A stretch of DNA of 64,000 bases from Thermoplasmata archaeon (GTDB lineage Archaea; Thermoplasmatota; Thermoplasmata; Lutacidiplasmatales; UBA184), in the NCBI GenBank assembly GCA_021802125.1, contig JAKAAX010000006.1, positions 71,633 through 135,632 on the forward strand, given 5' to 3'. A program made the translations under genes and the position numbers. Shown here piece after piece: positions 60,750 through 64,000 of this stretch; position 1 is the first letter of the stretch; the number at the start of each line of letters is the position of its first letter. Under the pieces are notes generated by a model. That model did no database searches. It worked only from the letters and a program-made list of their open reading frames with translations, and was not told the origin of the DNA.

Positions 60750-61412
60750 GTGGTCCGCGCGTTCCAGAGCAAGGTGAGCCACGTGCGGACAGGAATCGTC
60801 ATCGTCGGAGTAATCTTGCTAGTGTTGGGTGCCGTACTTGCCTTTGTGCCCCTGGTGACCCAGAGCGTGCAGCAGACCGGGAGCAGCTCCTCTTCGGGCT
60901 TCTCGGGGTACGTCTGGAACAACAACGGGATTGTCCTGCCGGCGACGGTCAAGATCTCCTGGTCCGCGTCCTCAACCGTGATGTTCCTCTACATCACCTG
61001 CACCAACACGATCACCCAGAGCCAGGCGCAGGCGGCCAACTTCAACATCAGCTCCTGCAACGGGATGCAGTCCTACGGGGCGCAGTCCTCCACCTTCCTT
61101 GGCCAGACCATCCACTACGACACAGGGACGAGTGGAAGTCAGAGCATCTCGGTTCCCGCGGGCGGGACGCTCCTCTTCTCTGGAGGGAGCGGGAGTCCGA
61201 CCACCATCAACATCAGTGCCAGCTACCCGGAGCCTCTGATCGGGTTCATCCTCCTGATCGTCGGCGTCCTGATCCTGCTCGTCGGACTGGTCTTGAAGTC
61301 GAAGAAGCGCGCGGCCGCAGCCCCTCCCCAGGCCTGGGGACCCGGGCAGCCGGGCGCGGGGCCAGCCGTCCAGCCGGGACCTCCGGGCCAGTGGCAGCAA
61401 CCCCCGCAGTAG
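60750..61412 (+). CDS. Two-helix membrane protein with extracellular beta domain
   Basis: Up to 220 residues; starts GTG 60750, GTG 60774 or GTG 60783. A hydrophobic helix at about 14-34, an external Ser/Thr/Asn-rich beta domain (about 40-160) with a Cys pair, and a second helix (about 165-185), then K-K-R and a Pro/Gly/Gln-rich tail. The same layout occurs in the gene at 61588. It ends 14 bp before a strong terminator hairpin. Function unknown. Confidence 0.65.
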   Translation: MVRAFQSKVSHVRTGIVIVGVILLVLGAVLAFVPLVTQSVQQTGSSSSSGFSGYVWNNNGIVLPATVKISWSASSTVMFLYITCTNTITQSQAQAANFNISSCNGMQSYGAQSSTFLGQTIHYDTGTSGSQSISVPAGGTLLFSGGSGSPTTINISASYPEPLIGFILLIVGVLILLVGLVLKSKKRAAAAPPQAWGPGQPGAGPAVQPGPPGQWQQPPQ

Positions 61413-61425
61413 TCCTGGGAACTGC

Positions 61426-61452
61426 GGACCGGGCCCCTCGGGGGCCCGGTCC
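61426..61452 (+). terminator. Strong hairpin terminator
   Basis: GGACCGGGCCCC-TCG-GGGGCCCGGTCC, a perfect 12-bp stem with a 3-nt loop, 14 bp after the stop codon and followed by AACCCTTTCC. Confidence 0.75.
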
Positions 61453-61587
61453 AACCCTTTCCTTCCCTGACCCTCAGGTGGTTTCTCCCCCCGTTCGCTT
61501 CAAGCGCAAGGAGCCCGTGCCGTTCCCTCGAGCGTTGATGCGGGGCCCAAGGGGCGTCAGACGACTGTTGCGGACGGAGGGCTGCGC

Positions 61588-62196
61588 TTGCGTCCCGGCA
61601 TCGTAGCGATCGGGCTCGTGGTGGTCGCTCTGGGCGCCATGAGCACCTTCGCGCCGGTCTTCTCTCCGCCCGGCGGGAGCCAGTTCGGGGCCGCGAAGAT
61701 CCAGTCCAGGTCGGTGATGGTCGACTCCCGTTACGACTTCTCCTGGTCGAAAGGGGGAGCCACGGACTACGTCGCCGCCTTCGACTGCGGGACGACCACC
61801 CCCGCGAACCTATCCTCGGAATCGACAGCGGGCGCCGTCTGTCCTTCCGAGCGGTTGCTCGCCCAGGGTGCGGGGAGCTCGGGGGAGCTCTCCATCGGGG
61901 TGCCCCCGGGCGACTGGGTGATGGTCGTCGCCTTCCAGAACGCGAGCGGCACGATCGACACAGGGGCCCAGATCTCGGTCACGGTGACCGAGGGGCTGAT
62001 CGGCGTCCCCCTGATGGTTCTCGGGGCGATCGTCGCGGTGGTCGGGGCCTTCGTTCGTTCCCGGCACCCTCGGACCCTTCCGGAGGAACGACCGGTCCGC
62101 CACGGGGAGCGGGTGACCGATGGGGAGGAGATCCGGGTGCTGCCGAAGCGCCGTCCCGGTCCCGCGACCAACCGGAAGAAGCCGGGCGGGCCGTAG
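61588..62196 (+). CDS. Two-helix membrane protein, similar in layout to its upstream neighbour
   Basis: 202 residues from TTG 61588 (the only reasonable start). An N-terminal hydrophobic helix (about 5-26), an external domain with two cysteines and F-S-W-S-K-G, V-P-P-G-D-W-V-M-V-V, a second helix (about 138-158) and a basic cytosolic tail. It has the same two-helix topology as the gene at 60750, though sequence identity is low. No motif identified. Confidence 0.6.
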   Translation: MRPGIVAIGLVVVALGAMSTFAPVFSPPGGSQFGAAKIQSRSVMVDSRYDFSWSKGGATDYVAAFDCGTTTPANLSSESTAGAVCPSERLLAQGAGSSGELSIGVPPGDWVMVVAFQNASGTIDTGAQISVTVTEGLIGVPLMVLGAIVAVVGAFVRSRHPRTLPEERPVRHGERVTDGEEIRVLPKRRPGPATNRKKPGGP

Positions 62197-62273
62197 CGGC
62201 CTTCGCTCCCCTAGAGCTAGGGAGCGGTAAGTACCTCTACGGCTCTCGGCGCCTTCCCCTGAGGTCGAGAGGC

Positions 62274-64000
62274 ATGAAGGTACGTTACGTCGTAAGCGCG
62301 GAGGATGTCTCGTCGCATTACGTCCACGTCGCGATCGAGGTGTCCGGCGCTCCCGCCGCCGAGGGTGAAATCGAGCTGGTCATGCCCGTGTGGACCCCGG
62401 GCTCCTACCTGGTGCGCGAGTTCGCACGGCTCGTCCGACGGGTCCAGGCCACTGGAGAGGATGGGCGGACCCTCGCCGTCACGAAGGTCCGGAAGAACCG
62501 GTGGAGGGTCCAGAAGGGGAAGGAGACCGCCTTCAGCTTCTCCTACAGCGTCTACGCCCACGACATCTCGGTGGAGGGCGTCGACCTCACCGAGGACCAT
62601 CTCTACTTCAACGGCGCCCCGCTCTTCTGTTACGTCGACGGGACCAAGGAGGACCCCGTGGAGCTGGTCGTCCACGTCCCCTCGGGCTGGAAGGTCTACA
62701 GCGAGCTCCAGGAGCTGGGACGGAACCCGCCACGCTTCCGCGCCTCGAACTTCGACGAGCTCGTCGATTATCCGTTCGACTCGGGAAACCCCACCGAGCT
62801 CTCCGTCCGTGCCGCCGGGGTGCCCCATCGCATCGTCCTGTGCGGCCGGGCCAACTTCTCCCCCCACAAGGTGGAGGAGGACGTCCGAAAGGTGGTGGAG
62901 GCGACCTACCGGCTCTTCGGCGATCTTCCGATGCCCCGCTACACGTTCTTCTACCACGCGAACGAGCGATGGGACGGCGGGCTCGAACATCTTGCGGGGA
63001 CGGCCATCACGATGCCCGCCACGGTCTTCGCCCCGAAGAAGGACTACGAGAGCTTCCTCGAGGTGACCTGCCACGAGTACTTCCACCTGTTCAACGTCAA
63101 GCGGATCCGGTCGAAGGTCCTCGGTCCCTTCGACTACGAGAACGAGAACTACACCCGGATGCTCTGGGCGATGGAGGGGACGACCGACTACTACGCCCAC
63201 CTGCTCCTGCGCCGGGCGGGCCTCGTCACCCCGAAGAAGTACCTCGAGAAGGTCGGGGAGCGGATCAAGAAGTTCCGGGAGATCCCCGGCCGGAACCTCC
63301 AGAGCCTGGAGGAGGCGAGCTTCGACTCGTGGATCGACCTCTACCGTCCTGGGGAGGAGAGCCGGAACATCTCGATCTCCTACTACCTCAAGGGCGACCT
63401 GGTCTCGCTCTGCATGGACCTCGAGATCCGGGGCCGGACGGAGAACGCCCGTTCCCTGGACGACGTGATGCGCCACCTTTGGAAGGAGTTCGGCAAGAAG
63501 GGCGTCGGCATTCCAGAGGGGGACTGGGGGAAGGAGGCGGAGAAGGCCACCGGGGTCGACCTCGGGAGCTTCTTCGACCGCTACGTCCGAGGACGCGACG
63601 ACGTGGACTTCGCCACCTTCCTGCGGCACGCCGGCCTCTTGCTCGAGCCGAAGGACGATGAGTCGACGGAGGGTGACGAGCCGGCGGAGCTCCCGGGATT
63701 CCTGGGGGTCGAGTTCAGGCGCGAGGGGGACCGCCCGCGCATCACCGTCGCACTGGACGGAGGACCGGGGCGCCGAGCCGGGCTCACACCGGGTGACGAG
63801 CTCCTCGCCTTCGACGGGTACCGGGTCACCTTCGATTCCGTCGGCGAGATGCTGAAGAAGTTCTCCCCGGGCGACAAGGTGTCGATCACGCTCTTCCGGC
63901 GCGGCCTCCTGCGGACCGTCGAGGCGACGCTCGGGAAGGCCCCACCCTCGAAGTGGACCCTGAAGGCGGACCCCTCGGCGTCGGAGATCGCGCGGAAGAT
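62274..64000 (+). CDS. M61-family peptidase with C-terminal PDZ domain (runs off the right edge)
   Basis: 575 complete codons from the ATG at 62274 and still open at the window end. The M61 glycyl-aminopeptidase layout is clear: an N-terminal beta domain (1-170), the catalytic core with H-E-Y-F-H (His267, Glu268, His271; zinc site) and the following glutamate in M-E-G-T-T-D-Y-Y-A-H, helical parts to about 460, and a PDZ domain from about 480 with G-L-T-P-G-D-E-L-L. It cleaves N-terminal residues, with preference for Gly or Ala in known members. No signal peptide is visible, so it is probably cytosolic. The rest of the PDZ region lies outside the window. Confidence 0.92.
   Translation, partial: MKVRYVVSAEDVSSHYVHVAIEVSGAPAAEGEIELVMPVWTPGSYLVREFARLVRRVQATGEDGRTLAVTKVRKNRWRVQKGKETAFSFSYSVYAHDISVEGVDLTEDHLYFNGAPLFCYVDGTKEDPVELVVHVPSGWKVYSELQELGRNPPRFRASNFDELVDYPFDSGNPTELSVRAAGVPHRIVLCGRANFSPHKVEEDVRKVVEATYRLFGDLPMPRYTFFYHANERWDGGLEHLAGTAITMPATVFAPKKDYESFLEVTCHEYFHLFNVKRIRSKVLGPFDYENENYTRMLWAMEGTTDYYAHLLLRRAGLVTPKKYLEKVGERIKKFREIPGRNLQSLEEASFDSWIDLYRPGEESRNISISYYLKGDLVSLCMDLEIRGRTENARSLDDVMRHLWKEFGKKGVGIPEGDWGKEAEKATGVDLGSFFDRYVRGRDDVDFATFLRHAGLLLEPKDDESTEGDEPAELPGFLGVEFRREGDRPRITVALDGGPGRRAGLTPGDELLAFDGYRVTFDSVGEMLKKFSPGDKVSITLFRRGLLRTVEATLGKAPPSKWTLKADPSASEIARK

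Noticed and set aside
62217..63629. Minus-strand frame of about 470 codons over the M61 peptidase
   Set aside because: No domain visible; the plus frame has the H-E-x-x-H zinc site and PDZ domain. It looks longer only because the plus gene has no stop inside the window.

Overview
The window is GC-rich, densely coded DNA that most likely comes from an uncultivated archaeon of the Thermoplasmatota. The evidence for an archaeon is: a threonyl-tRNA synthetase with the archaeal N-terminal editing domain (43748-45718), a radical-SAM protein matching the tetraether lipid synthase Tes (57862-59571), a pilin with an archaeal prepilin leader (37965-38753), DUF835 domains (1580-13184), and many genes with a TATA-like element about 25-32 bp before a start codon and little or no 5' leader. 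The phylum is an inference from gene content. The exact lineage cannot be read from this window alone.

Layout. 1-13.2 kb: end of an Ig-like surface protein, an ATP-grasp enzyme, a 3404-residue surface protein (Kelch repeats, about 21 disulfide-type Ig/PKD repeats, one membrane helix, cytoplasmic DUF835) and a second DUF835 protein. 13.4-21.8 kb: P-type ATPase, GNAT acetyltransferase, a membrane-anchored GH25 muramidase with PKD and FN3 domains, a zinc-ribbon membrane protein and a solitary TnpB. 21.8-31 kb: transport and metabolism (two MFS carriers, DUF998 protein, hemerythrin, MMPL/RND exporter, thiolase). 31-43.7 kb: zinc-ribbon protein, DUF169 protein, RibD-type reductase, Hsp20, a BNR/PKD surface protein, VOC protein, pilin, a three-gene ABC exporter operon, a MetF-like protein and a small membrane protein. 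43.7-57.6 kb: thrS, a PKD surface protein, a secreted SGNH hydrolase, an AAA/TPR protein with a degenerate P-loop, an AbrB-like protein, HAD phosphatase, SWIM protein, a large Ig/FN3 surface protein and a pilin-like protein. 57.8-64 kb: Tes, several small unknown genes, two small membrane proteins and an M61 peptidase running off the right edge.

Common themes. Seven proteins share one design: mostly a Sec-type signal peptide, extracellular Ig/PKD/Kelch/FN3 modules, one C-terminal membrane helix, a basic stop-transfer run and a Pro/Ala-rich cytoplasmic tail. Two of them carry hydrolase domains (GH25 muramidase, SGNH esterase), so the cell surface may bind and degrade bacterial or other external polymers. 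The most unusual elements are the GH25 muramidase, the Kelch/Ig receptor with a cytosolic DUF835 domain next to a soluble DUF835 paralogue, and palindromes placed directly upstream of the TATA boxes of four membrane-protein or transport genes. No intergenic gap exceeds 300 bp, and I see no tRNA, rRNA or CRISPR array.
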